A stretch of DNA of 64,000 bases from Spirillospora albida (GTDB lineage Bacteria; Actinomycetota; Actinomycetes; Streptosporangiales; Streptosporangiaceae), in the NCBI RefSeq assembly GCF_000718255.1, contig NZ_JOFJ01000019.1, positions 1-64,000 of the forward strand, given 5' to 3'. The notes beneath the pieces were generated by a model that saw only the letters and a program-made list of their open reading frames with translations, had not been told where the DNA came from and did not search any database. Below are positions 54,166-63,178 of this stretch, piece after piece. The translations under genes were made by a program, and so were the position numbers. Numbering within the stretch: position 1 is the first letter of the stretch; each line of letters opens with the position of its first letter.

Positions 54166-55185
54166 ATGCGGCGGGTGATCGAGCGGGCGGTCGGGTGGGC
54201 GCAGAGCCGGGGCGAGGCGCTCGGGGAGGCCGTCCGCGAACGGTGGCGCGGTGCTCGCGAGCGGCGGCCGTGGCTGGACCACCTCGGCCGGGCGTTCGAG
54301 CGGTACCAGGAGCGGCGCGGCGACCGGCTCGCGGCGGCGCTCTCCTGCTACGGATTCCTGTCGTTCTTCCCTCTGCTGGCGCTCGCGTACTCGCTGCTCG
54401 GCTACGTCGTCGGGATCAGCGAGCAGGCGCGGGACTACTTCGTCCGGGCGGTCAACTCGCTGCTGCCCGGCCTGTCCGACCAGCTGCAGGTGGAGCAGAT
54501 CGCCCAGTCCAAGACGGCGGTCGGGCTGTTCGGCGCGGCCGCGCTGCTGATCACCGGGCTCGGCTGGGTGCAGGTGCTGCGGGAGTCGCTGCGGGACATC
54601 TGGGCGAACGAGCCGGGCGGCGGCGGAAACTTCGTCAGCAAGCGGCTCTGGGACGCGGCGGTCCTCGCGTTCCTCGGCGTGATCCTCATCTCCGGGATGG
54701 CGGTGTCGTCGGTGGCGACGGCCTCGACGCACATGCTCCTGGACTGGGTGGGCCTGGAGGACGTGCCGGGCGCGGGCACCGGGTTCCGGCTGCTGTCCCT
54801 CGGCTGCGGCGTCGGGCTCAACACGGTGATCTTCCTGGTGCTGTTCACCCGGCTGTCGGGGACGCAGGCGTCCTGGCGCAGCATCGGCCGGGGCGCGCTG
54901 GTCGGCGCGCTCGGCTTCGAGGCGCTCAAGCAGATCGCCTCGGTGCTGGTCGGGCACACCACCGGCAACCCGGTCTACGCGTCGTTCGCCGTGCTGGTGG
55001 GGCTGATGGTGTGGATCAACATCGCGTCCCGGTACGTGCTGTTCACGGCGGCCTGGACGGCGACGCGGCGGGTCGTCCTCAGCGCCGACGAGGACAGCCC
55101 CGAGCGGGCCGACGAGCGGTGCGACCCGCCGGTCGTGGCGGCCCCGAGGCCGCGTCAGGACCAGAACGCGTCGTCGGCGTACTGA
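54166..55185 (+). CDS. YihY/virulence factor BrkB family membrane protein
   Basis: 339 residues. A helical cytoplasmic N-terminus, then the family start RRGDRLAAALSCYGFLSFFP and six hydrophobic segments, ending VGLMVWINIASRYVLFTAAW. Function unclear across the family, despite older links to ribonuclease BN. The last 31 bp overlap the convergent NTF2-like gene. Confidence 0.9.
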   Translation: MRRVIERAVGWAQSRGEALGEAVRERWRGARERRPWLDHLGRAFERYQERRGDRLAAALSCYGFLSFFPLLALAYSLLGYVVGISEQARDYFVRAVNSLLPGLSDQLQVEQIAQSKTAVGLFGAAALLITGLGWVQVLRESLRDIWANEPGGGGNFVSKRLWDAAVLAFLGVILISGMAVSSVATASTHMLLDWVGLEDVPGAGTGFRLLSLGCGVGLNTVIFLVLFTRLSGTQASWRSIGRGALVGALGFEALKQIASVLVGHTTGNPVYASFAVLVGLMVWINIASRYVLFTAAWTATRRVVLSADEDSPERADERCDPPVVAAPRPRQDQNASSAY

Positions 55186-55604
55186 TCCTCCGGGACCGTG
55201 CGGATCTCGGCGATCCGGCCGTCCCGGATGCGGAACAGCTCGACGGAGCGGCCGTGCAGGACCCGGCCGGGGCGCTCGGCGTAGGTGTGGACGAGGGCCG
55301 TGCCGTACTCGTCGTTGGCCATCAGGGCGTACGGCTCGGCGCGGAACGTCCCGCCCGACAGCTCGAACAGCCGGACGTAGTAGCCGAGGACCTCCTCGGC
55401 GGTGCGGTACTCGCCGCTCAGCCTCCCCCGCCCGGTGACCCGGTGGACGACGTCGTCGGCGAGCAGGGACCGGATGATCTCCATGTCCCCCTTGGCGAAG
55501 GCCGTGTAGCCGTCCTCGAGCAGCAGGACGTTCGGATGCTCGGTGCACTGCCCGAGGTGCCCGGTGCGCTGCCTCGGGTTCTCCATGGTCTGCAGGGTGT
55601 GCAT
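55155..55604 (-). CDS. NTF2-like/SnoaL-like protein
   Basis: 149 residues with a cone-shaped NTF2 fold pattern: helix DGYTAFAKGDMEIIRSLLAD, then DDVVHRVTGRG, and strands RSVELFRIRDGRIAEIR. Such proteins are small enzymes or ligand binders; the substrate is unknown. ATG at 55604 is chosen because GGAGGC is 6 bp upstream. Confidence 0.82.
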   Translation of the reverse strand: MHTLQTMENPRQRTGHLGQCTEHPNVLLLEDGYTAFAKGDMEIIRSLLADDVVHRVTGRGRLSGEYRTAEEVLGYYVRLFELSGGTFRAEPYALMANDEYGTALVHTYAERPGRVLHGRSVELFRIRDGRIAEIRTVPEDQYADDAFWS

Positions 55605-55724
55605 GGCGATGCCTCCATGCTGCACCGGTTCGCCGTCCGGCGGGCGGTGGCGAGGTAACCGGCGCTCACCACGAGCGTATGCCGGGTGGCGGGCGCTGGG
55701 CCAGGCACCCCGCCGAGACCCCGG

Positions 55725-56987
55725 TCACGGCCCGGTGTCCTCCCGCGGAACGGGCGGGACGGGTGGTGCGGAGGGGGCGGCCGGTGCGGAGTACCGGCGG
55801 CGCCTGCGCAGCACCAGGGTCAGCACGGTGACGGCGAGCACCGCGCCGACGGCGCCGCCGCCGACGAGCAGCCACCGGCGGGTGGAGTCGTCGGTGGCGA
55901 GCGGCGCGTCCGGCAGCAGGCCGGGCGAGCCGGTGTCCTTCTTCGCGGCCTCCGGATCGCCCGGCGGGACGAGCACACCGACCGGCCTGGCCTTGCCGCG
56001 CGCGGCGAACCCCCAGTCCAGCAGCGCGGCGGCGTAGCGGGACGGGGGGCGGTCCGCCTTCATCAGCGCGATGATGATCGTGTGGCCGCCGCGCTGCGCC
56101 TCGGCCACGAACGTCTGGCCGGCCGCGATCGTGTAGCCGTTCTTGCCGCCGAGCATGCCCTGGTAGGCGAACGGCTGGCCCGGCAGCATCCGGTTGTGCG
56201 TGTAGATCGGGTATCCGCCGATCTTCTTGCCCTTCTTGCGCTGCTTCTTGGTGGGCGGCGCCGGGAAGGGGTGCGACAGCTTCTGCACGTAGCCGCGGAA
56301 CTCGGCGTTCTTCATCGCCTCGCGCAGGATGAGGGCCAGGTCGTACGACGAGGTGTGCTGCGTCCGGACGTTCAGCCCGAGGTCCACGTCGAGGCCGTTC
56401 GGCGAGCCGGCGAGCGTGTCGAGCGCGTTGATGCGGCGGGCCTCGGCGTTCATGTCGGCGAGGGTCTTCCTCATGCCGCCGTTGGCCTCGGCGAGCGCGA
56501 CGGCCGCGTCGTTGGCCGACATCATCATCAGCGCGTGGAACAGGTCGGAGACCCGGTACTCCATCTTCGGGGTCATCCCCACCTTGGTGCCCTCGACGTC
56601 GCAGGCGTGCTGCGTGGGCCGGACGCGCCGGTCCGGGTCCAGCTTCGCGACGAGGGTGAGGGCGGTGAGCGCCTTCAGCGTGCTCGCCGGCAGGTACCGG
56701 CCGTGCGGGTCCTTGGCGGCCAGCACCTCGCCGGTGCCGCCGTCCGCGATCAGATAGGACGCGGCCTTGATCTTCGGAAGCGCTGGCAGGCCCGTGGTCG
56801 TCGTGTCGACGACGATGCCGCGCTCGCCGAGCCGCGTCCCGCCGACCGGCTCGCCCGGGGCCGCCGCGGCGGCGGGCGCGGCGGCGGGGACGGCGGGACC
56901 GGCAAGCAGCGGAAGGCACAGCAGCGGCGCGCCGGCGGCCGCCGCGAGACGGCGGGCGGCGGCGTGCTTTCCTCGCACTGGACGCAA
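55725..56987 (-). CDS. D-alanyl-D-alanine carboxypeptidase (penicillin-binding, S11 family)
   Basis: Serine DD-peptidase trimming peptidoglycan stems. The SxxK motif is in LPASTLKAL, SxN is SAND, and the third motif reads GKNGYT instead of KTG, a variant seen in actinobacterial members. A hydrophobic signal (GAPLLCLPLLAGPAVPA) starts it, and a C-terminal membrane helix (WLLVGGGAVGAVLAVTVLTL) with a basic tail anchors it outside. TTG 56987 fits GGAG best; GTG 56978 is an alternative. Confidence 0.9.
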   Translation of the reverse strand: MRPVRGKHAAARRLAAAAGAPLLCLPLLAGPAVPAAAPAAAAAPGEPVGGTRLGERGIVVDTTTTGLPALPKIKAASYLIADGGTGEVLAAKDPHGRYLPASTLKALTALTLVAKLDPDRRVRPTQHACDVEGTKVGMTPKMEYRVSDLFHALMMMSANDAAVALAEANGGMRKTLADMNAEARRINALDTLAGSPNGLDVDLGLNVRTQHTSSYDLALILREAMKNAEFRGYVQKLSHPFPAPPTKKQRKKGKKIGGYPIYTHNRMLPGQPFAYQGMLGGKNGYTIAAGQTFVAEAQRGGHTIIIALMKADRPPSRYAAALLDWGFAARGKARPVGVLVPPGDPEAAKKDTGSPGLLPDAPLATDDSTRRWLLVGGGAVGAVLAVTVLTLVLRRRRRYSAPAAPSAPPVPPVPREDTGP

Positions 56988-57429
56988 GCTCTGACGCTCC
57001 TCGATCCATCGGGTTCCGTGCGCCGGGATCCCCGAGAGCAAACGACGTATCCGGAGAGAAGGTACCCGGAACCCAACAGCATGATCCCGAGGACATGCGG
57101 GGCGCATAGGGCGTATGGTGCTAACGGAGCGTATGAGACGGACGATACGGGTGACCGTCCGTCGGCGCGCACGCCGTGGAACGGCTGACTAGTTCCATCG
57201 GATGGTCCCGCATGACCGCGATACGGGTCGGGCGGCGGTCCATCACGGCCCGGAAGAGTCAATTGATCCACGAGGGGCATGGAGTCCGGGCGGGGGCGCG
57301 GGGCACGGCGCCATCATGAGAGCGAAACACGAGCCGGACCCGGGATTGGTCCACGCTTAGCGACCCGCTGGCGGAATTCGCGCCACGTGCCACGCAGCGA
57401 CCTGCAAGGATTGTGGACGGAGGTTGGCG
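56988..57429. other. 442-bp intergenic region, no gene seen
   Basis: Lies between two divergent genes (the carboxypeptidase and the GCS2-type ligase). It is less GC-rich than its surroundings around 57095-57160, with a repeated GCGTATG word. It probably holds both promoters; no convincing ORF, RNA or terminator was found. Confidence 0.6.
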
Positions 57430-58596
57430 GTGGCCATTGACTTCAACGCATCGAACGGCGCGACGCTCGGCGTCGAATGGGAGATCCAGCTCGTCGATGC
57501 GGAGACTCGGCACCTGCGCCAGGACGCGCGCGAGGTGCTCGCCGCCCTGCCGTCCCTCAGCGAGGGCAACGACAACCCGCGGCTGCGGCACGAGCTGATG
57601 GAGTCGACGGTCGAGGTCGTGACCGGCATCTGCCACACGGTCGGCGAGGCCAAGCGGGACCTCGGCGGCAGCCTCGCCGCGCTGCGGGCCGCCGCCGCCG
57701 AGCGCGGTCTCCGGCTCGCCTGCACCGGCACCCACCCGATCAGCGACTGGCGGGACGCGGTGATGGCGCCGTCCAGCCGGTACGCCGAGCTGGTCGAGGA
57801 GATGCAGTGGCTGGCCCGCCGCATCCAGACCTTCGGCGTCCACGTCCATGTCGGGGTGTCCGACGTGGCGAAGGCGATCCCCATCGTGAACGCGCTGTCC
57901 TCCTACCTGCCGCACTTCCTCGCGCTGACCGCGTCCAGCCCGTACTGGAGCGGCGCCGACACCGGCCTGGCGTCCAGCCGGGCCGTCGTCTTCGGCCAGC
58001 TGCCGACGGCCGGTCCTCCCCACTTGCTGGACGACTGGGCGGCGTTCGAGGATTACATGGACACGCTGATGCGCGCCGGAACCATCCGGAGCATCAAGGA
58101 GGTCTGGTGGGACATCCGCCCGCATCCTGATTTCGGCACCATCGAGATCAGGATGTTCGACGGCATTCCCACCATGCGGGAGGTGGGCATGGCCGCCGCC
58201 CTCTGCCAAAGCCTCGTCACGCTGTTCGAGCAGCAGCTCGACCGGGGCTATACCCTGCCTCGACCGGCCGCCTGGGTGGTGCGCGACAACAAGTGGCGCG
58301 CGACCCGGTACGGCCTCGACGCGGTCGTCATCACCGACGACGGCGGGCACACCGTCCCGCTGCGCGATGATCTGTACGAGCTCGTCCGCGAACTGGAGCC
58401 GGTGGCCGACCGGCTCGGCTGCGCGGAGGAGCTGAAGGTGGCTGGAGAGGTTCTGGAGCACGGCGCCCCCTACGAGCGGCAGCGCGCGATCCGCGCCGCC
58501 GGCGGGACGCTGGAGGACGTCGTCGACGCGGCGGTCACCGAGCTCGCCGAGGACAGGTTCGTCACGCTGGGGGAGGTGGCGCATGCCGGACGCTGA
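57430..58596 (+). CDS. Carboxylate-amine ligase, GCS2/YbdK family
   Basis: 388 residues. The N-terminal GVEWEIQLVD matches the GxExE metal/ATP site of glutamate-cysteine ligase type 2. GVHVHVGVSD and WWDIRPHPDFGTIEIRMFD are further family segments. It likely forms an amide from a carboxylate and an amine; whether glutamate and cysteine are its substrates is uncertain, since actinomycetes use mycothiol. The GTG has GGAGG 6 bp upstream. It overlaps the M20 hydrolase gene by 14 bp. Confidence 0.88.
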   Translation: MAIDFNASNGATLGVEWEIQLVDAETRHLRQDAREVLAALPSLSEGNDNPRLRHELMESTVEVVTGICHTVGEAKRDLGGSLAALRAAAAERGLRLACTGTHPISDWRDAVMAPSSRYAELVEEMQWLARRIQTFGVHVHVGVSDVAKAIPIVNALSSYLPHFLALTASSPYWSGADTGLASSRAVVFGQLPTAGPPHLLDDWAAFEDYMDTLMRAGTIRSIKEVWWDIRPHPDFGTIEIRMFDGIPTMREVGMAAALCQSLVTLFEQQLDRGYTLPRPAAWVVRDNKWRATRYGLDAVVITDDGGHTVPLRDDLYELVRELEPVADRLGCAEELKVAGEVLEHGAPYERQRAIRAAGGTLEDVVDAAVTELAEDRFVTLGEVAHAGR

Positions 58597-60244
58597 CGGG
58601 CCCGCCGGCCGGGCGGGCGGCGACGTGCCGCCGCCCCGCGCCGGATCCGTCCGTGAACCCGCCACCGAATCCGCCGCGGAACCCGCCGCCGAGTCGGCCG
58701 CGGGACCCGCCGCACCGCCGGGCACCGAGCCCGGCCCGGAGAACGACTCGACCAGGGAACGGGGCATTTCCTGTTCCGCCATCGCGCAGGGGGCGCACAT
58801 GACCCATCCGGGACCCGGGGTGATGCCCGGTCTGGAACCATCCACCGCCGGGGGCGGCCCGGCCATCTCGGCCGCACCGTCCCCGGAGGCCGCCGGCGTG
58901 CCCGGCCTGGACGCCGCCGATGTGCCGTCCCTGGACGGCGCCGGCGTGCCGGCGCCGGGACGGCCCGGAGGGGCGTCCGGACCGGCCGGTCCCGTCGCCG
59001 AGCCCGTGGGCGCGGCGCTGCAGCCGCAGCTGGACGCGTTCCTCGCCGCGGCCGAGGACGAGCTGATCGCGTTCCGCCGCGACCTGCACATGCATCCCGA
59101 GCTGGGCTACAACGAGTACCGGACGACGAAGCTGCTCGCCGAGCGGCTGATGGCGGCGGGCCTGGAGCCGCGGGTCCTGCCGCGCGGCACCGGCCTGTTC
59201 TGCGACATCGGCCCGGCCGACGGCACGACGATCGCGCTCCGCGCCGACATCGACGCGCTGCCGCTGCACGACGAGAAGGAGGGCGTGCCGTACCGGTCGA
59301 CGGTGCCGGGCGTCGCGCACGCGTGCGGGCACGACGTCCACACCGTGATGGTGCTGGGCGCGGGCCTGTTCCTCGCGCAGCAGGCGGCGGCGGGGCTGCT
59401 GCCCGGCCGGGTCCGGCTGCTGTTCCAGCCCGCCGAGGAGACGCCGGGCGGGGCCCTGGACGTGATGGCGGCGGGCGGCATCGCGGGCGTCGACCGGGCG
59501 TTCGCGCTGCACTGCGACCCGCGGATCGAGGTGGGGCAGCTGGGGCTGCGCACCGGCCCGATCACCGCGGCCTGCGACAAGGTGTTCGTGAAGGTGACCG
59601 GCCCCGGCGGGCACACCGCCCGGCCGCATCTGACCGCCGACCTCGTCTACGCGCTCGCCAAGATCGTGACGGAGCTGCCGGCGGCGCTGTCCCGGCGGGT
59701 CGACCCGCGCTCCAGCCTGTCGCTGGTGTGGGGGCGGGTGTCGGCGGGGTCGGTGGCGAACGCGATCCCCGACGACGGGATCGCCGAGGGCACCGTCCGC
59801 TGCCTGGACGACGAGGCGTGGCACCGGGCGCCGGACATGATGAAGTCGCTGCTGCAGTCGGTCGCCTCCGCCTACGACGTGGAGGCGTCCCTCGACTACG
59901 TCCGGGGCGTCCCGCCGACCGTGAACGAGGCGGCCAGCGTGCAGATGTTCCGGGACGCCGCCGTCCAGGTGATCGGGGAGGACGGCGTCGTGCCGACCCC
60001 GCAGAGCCTCGGCGGCGAGGACTTCGGCTGGTACCTGGAGTCGGTCCCGGGGGCGCTGGCGCGGCTCGGGGTCCGCACGCCGGGCTCGCCCGGCGAGTAC
60101 GACCTGCACCGGGGCGACTTCGACGTGGACGAGCGGTGCATCGCCGTCGGCGTCCGCGTCCTGACGGGGACCGCGCTGACCGCCCTGTGGGAGGCGGGAC
60201 GCCCGGGGGACGAGGATCGGATCGAGAGCGAAACGCTCGGCTGA
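58583..60244 (+). CDS. M20-family amidohydrolase with long disordered N-terminus
   Basis: 553 residues. The first 145 or so are low-complexity (PATESAAEPAAESAAGP, GVPGLDAADVPSLDGAG). The enzyme follows: DLHMHPELGYNEYRTT, metal site HACGHDVHT, PAEETPGGA, the C-terminal SLGGEDFGWYL and LHRGDFDVDERC. It hydrolyses N-acyl or amide bonds. The start at 58583 is backed by GGGAGG and overlap with the ligase; ATG 58799 would remove half of the tail. A ligase and an amidohydrolase made together suggest opposing or sequential steps on one amide. Confidence 0.87.
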   Translation: MPDADGPAGRAGGDVPPPRAGSVREPATESAAEPAAESAAGPAAPPGTEPGPENDSTRERGISCSAIAQGAHMTHPGPGVMPGLEPSTAGGGPAISAAPSPEAAGVPGLDAADVPSLDGAGVPAPGRPGGASGPAGPVAEPVGAALQPQLDAFLAAAEDELIAFRRDLHMHPELGYNEYRTTKLLAERLMAAGLEPRVLPRGTGLFCDIGPADGTTIALRADIDALPLHDEKEGVPYRSTVPGVAHACGHDVHTVMVLGAGLFLAQQAAAGLLPGRVRLLFQPAEETPGGALDVMAAGGIAGVDRAFALHCDPRIEVGQLGLRTGPITAACDKVFVKVTGPGGHTARPHLTADLVYALAKIVTELPAALSRRVDPRSSLSLVWGRVSAGSVANAIPDDGIAEGTVRCLDDEAWHRAPDMMKSLLQSVASAYDVEASLDYVRGVPPTVNEAASVQMFRDAAVQVIGEDGVVPTPQSLGGEDFGWYLESVPGALARLGVRTPGSPGEYDLHRGDFDVDERCIAVGVRVLTGTALTALWEAGRPGDEDRIESETLG

Positions 60245-60329
60245 CGGCGCGCCGGTGAGCGCTCTCCCCATGATCGCGGCACCATGGCTCTGACCTGTGG
60301 CGACTTGCCTACGCATTGGTAACGGACCT

Positions 60330-60347
60330 ATTGCGAAATAGTGCAAT
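60330..60347. promoter_or_regulatory. Inverted repeat before nucleoside importer operon
   Basis: ATTGC and GCAAT flank an 8-nt AT-rich spacer in an unusually AT-rich patch (60308-60365) about 97 bp before the lipoprotein gene. Candidate operator near the promoter; the protein is unknown. Confidence 0.4.
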
Positions 60348-60443
60348 CCGGATCTTTTACCTTTGCGGCGGGATAGCGTCTGCTGGATTTCGGTGGTCGG
60401 TCCGGCCACCGTGCCGTGGGTGGGGAACGGAAGGAGCGCAGCA

Positions 60444-61499
60444 GTGCGCCGTGGACTCAAGATTTCGCTCGTCACCGTGGCGGGGGCGGCGCTGACGCTC
60501 AGCGCCTCCGCGTGCGGTGGCAAGAAGGCCGACGACGGTGACGCCGGCGGCGACAAGAAGACCGTCAAGGTAGGTCTCGCGTACGACATCGGCGGACGCG
60601 GCGACCAGTCGTTCAACGACTCCGCCGCCGCCGGTCTCGACCGTGCCAAGAAGGACCTGAACGTCACGCTGGAGGAGATCTCCGCCAAGCCGGACGAGCC
60701 CGACTCGGACAAGGAGTCGCGCCTGCGGCTGCTCGCCAACAAGGGCTACAACCCGGTCATCGGTGTCGGCTTCGCCTACACCAACTCGATCGTCAAGGTC
60801 GCCAAGGACTTCCCGAACACCAAGTTCCTGGTCGTCGACGCCGACCAGTGCAAGGTCGAGGGCGCGAACGTGCTCGGCGCCTGCTTCTCCGAGGAGCAGG
60901 GCTCCTTCCTCGTCGGCGCCGCCGCGGCGCTGAAGTCGAAGACCGGCACGATCGGCTTCATCGGCGGCGTGAACGTCCCGCTGATCCACAAGTTCCAGGC
61001 CGGCTACGAGGCGGGCGCCAAGGCCGCCAAGCCCGGCATCAAGATCCTGCCGGCGAAGTACCTGACCCAGCCGCCGAACTTCGACGGGTTCAAGAACCCG
61101 GCGCTCGGCAACGAGGCCGCCAAGGGCCAGCTGGACGCGGGCGCCGACGTGATCTACCACGCGGCGGGCGGCGCGGGCATCGGCGTCATCAAGACCGCCG
61201 GCGCGGCGAAGGCGTGGGCCATCGGCGTCGACTCCGACCAGTACAACCAGCCCGCGGTCGCCGAGGTCAAGGACTACATCCTGACCTCCATGCTGAAGCG
61301 CGTCGACGTGGCCGTGTACGACTTCGTCGACGCCGTCGCCAAGGGCACGTTCCAGGGCGGCACGAAGAAGTACGACCTCAGCAACGACGGTGTGGGCTAC
61401 TCGACGTCCGGCGGCAAGGTCGACGACATCAAGACCAAGCTGGACGCGCTGAAGGCCGACATCGCCGGCGGCAAGATCACGGTTCCGACGAAGCCCTGA
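60444..61499 (+). CDS. BMP-family substrate-binding lipoprotein (nucleoside type)
   Basis: 351 residues. Lipoprotein signal with lipobox SASAC. The mature part is a periplasmic-binding-protein fold of the BmpA/PnrA family (VGLAYDIGGRGDQSFND, VIGVGFAYTN, AIGVDSDQYN). Such proteins capture purine nucleosides for ABC uptake. AAGGAG lies 8 bp before the GTG. First gene of the importer operon. Confidence 0.93.
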   Translation: MRRGLKISLVTVAGAALTLSASACGGKKADDGDAGGDKKTVKVGLAYDIGGRGDQSFNDSAAAGLDRAKKDLNVTLEEISAKPDEPDSDKESRLRLLANKGYNPVIGVGFAYTNSIVKVAKDFPNTKFLVVDADQCKVEGANVLGACFSEEQGSFLVGAAAALKSKTGTIGFIGGVNVPLIHKFQAGYEAGAKAAKPGIKILPAKYLTQPPNFDGFKNPALGNEAAKGQLDAGADVIYHAAGGAGIGVIKTAGAAKAWAIGVDSDQYNQPAVAEVKDYILTSMLKRVDVAVYDFVDAVAKGTFQGGTKKYDLSNDGVGYSTSGGKVDDIKTKLDALKADIAGGKITVPTKP

Positions 61500-61515
61500 C
61501 CCGGTTCGTCCGACC

Positions 61516-61565
61516 GGCGTGACGCGCGCGCCGCGCCCGGAAGGGCCTGGCGTGCGCGTCACGCC
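61516..61565 (+). terminator. Strong hairpin between lipoprotein and ATPase genes
   Basis: A 17-bp stem (61516-61532 with 61549-61565, one G-T wobble) and a 16-nt loop lie 17 bp after the lipoprotein stop. No T-run follows. It could end most transcripts or protect the upstream mRNA, keeping binding protein in excess over transporter. Confidence 0.75.
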
Positions 61566-61651
61566 GCGCAGCCGTCCCCGTGCTGCGCTGTCGCGACGCT
61601 TGTGCTGTCCAAGAGCTGTGCTGTCTTAATGACGAGGCAGGAGGAGGGCTC

Positions 61652-63178
61652 GTGCCCGATCAGGCGCCGGCCGTGCGGCTGACATCGATCACCAAGCGGT
61701 TCCCCGGTGTGGTCGCCAACAGCGACGTCAACCTCACCATCGAGCGTGGCGAGGTGCACGCGCTGGTCGGTGAGAACGGCGCCGGCAAGTCCACGCTGAT
61801 GAAGATCCTTTACGGGATGCAGCGGCCCGACGAGGGCACGATCGAGATCGACGGCGAGCAGGTGTCGTTCAAGACGCCCGCCGACGCGATCGAGCGCGGC
61901 ATCGGCATGGTGCACCAGCACTTCAAGCTGGCCGACAACCTGACCGTCCTGGAGAACGTCATCCTGGGCGCGGAGCCGAAGAAGCGGGGCCGGATCGACT
62001 TCGCCGCCGCCCGCACCAGGATCAAGGAGATGTCGGACGCCTACGGGCTCCACGTCGACCCCGACCTGCTTGTCGAGATGCTCGGCGTCGGCGACCGGCA
62101 GCGCGTCGAGATCCTCAAGGTCCTCTACCGCGGCGCCCGCGTCCTGATCCTGGACGAGCCGACCGCCGTCCTCGTCCCGCACGAGGTCGACGAGCTGTTC
62201 GGCAACCTGCGCGACCTCCGCGCCGAGGGCCTCACCGTCCTGTTCATCTCCCACAAGCTGGACGAGGTGCTGTCCGTCGCCGACGCCATCTCGGTGATCC
62301 GGCGCGGCACCACCGTCGCGACCCGCCTCGACCCGTCCGAGGTCACCTCGCGGCGCCTCGCCGAGCTGATGGTCGGCTCGGAGCTGCCCACCCCGGAGCT
62401 CCACGAGTCCACCGTCACCGAGGACGTCCAACTCGACGTCGGCGGCCTGACCGTCCGCAGTCCCGAGGGCCGCACCATCGTGGACGGCGTGTCGCTGCGC
62501 ATCCGGCGCGGCGAGATCGTCGGGCTCGCCGGCGTCGAGGGCAACGGCCAGTCCGAGCTCATCGAGACGATCATGGGCATCCGGCAGGCCGACGCCGGGA
62601 CCGTCGTCTACGGCGGCGACGACATCACCCAGTGGTCGACGCGGCGGCGCCGCGAGGCCGGCATCGCCTACATCCCCGAGGACCGGCACCGGCACGGGCT
62701 CATCCTCGAGGGCACCATCTGGGAGAACCGCGTCCTCGGGCACCAGACGCAGCGGCCGAACGTCCGCGGCCCCTGGATCGACCGGCGCGGCGCCCGCCGC
62801 GACACCACCCGGATCGTCCAGGAGTACGACGTCCGGACCCCCGGCATCGAGGTGCTGGCCGCCTCCCTGTCGGGCGGCAACCAGCAGAAGCTCATCGTCG
62901 GGCGGGAGATGTCCGGCGATCCGAAGCTGCTGATCGCGGCGCATCCGACCCGCGGCATCGACGTCGGCGCCCAGGCCGCCATCTGGGACCACCTGCGGCA
63001 GGCCCGCGCGAACGGGCTTGCCGTCCTGCTGATCAGCGCAGATCTAGAGGAACTCATCGGAATGTCCGACACCCTGCACGTGATCCTGCGGGGCCGGCTG
63101 GTCGCGGAGGTCGATCCGCGGACGGTCACCCCGGAGGAGCTCGGCTCCGCCATGACGGGCGCCGGAGGCACGCAATGA
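61652..63178 (+). CDS. Nucleoside ABC transporter, dual ATP-binding protein
   Basis: 508 residues with two nucleotide-binding domains. NBD1: Walker A GENGAGKST, signature-like VGDRQRVEIL, Walker B VLILDEPTAVL. NBD2: degenerate Walker A VEGNGQSEL, full signature SLSGGNQQKL, and a Walker B (LLIAAHPTRG) lacking the Asp-Glu pair, so only one site is likely hydrolytic, as in sugar/nucleoside importers. The GTG has GGAGGAGG upstream. It overlaps the permease gene by ATGA. Confidence 0.94.
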   Translation: MPDQAPAVRLTSITKRFPGVVANSDVNLTIERGEVHALVGENGAGKSTLMKILYGMQRPDEGTIEIDGEQVSFKTPADAIERGIGMVHQHFKLADNLTVLENVILGAEPKKRGRIDFAAARTRIKEMSDAYGLHVDPDLLVEMLGVGDRQRVEILKVLYRGARVLILDEPTAVLVPHEVDELFGNLRDLRAEGLTVLFISHKLDEVLSVADAISVIRRGTTVATRLDPSEVTSRRLAELMVGSELPTPELHESTVTEDVQLDVGGLTVRSPEGRTIVDGVSLRIRRGEIVGLAGVEGNGQSELIETIMGIRQADAGTVVYGGDDITQWSTRRRREAGIAYIPEDRHRHGLILEGTIWENRVLGHQTQRPNVRGPWIDRRGARRDTTRIVQEYDVRTPGIEVLAASLSGGNQQKLIVGREMSGDPKLLIAAHPTRGIDVGAQAAIWDHLRQARANGLAVLLISADLEELIGMSDTLHVILRGRLVAEVDPRTVTPEELGSAMTGAGGTQ

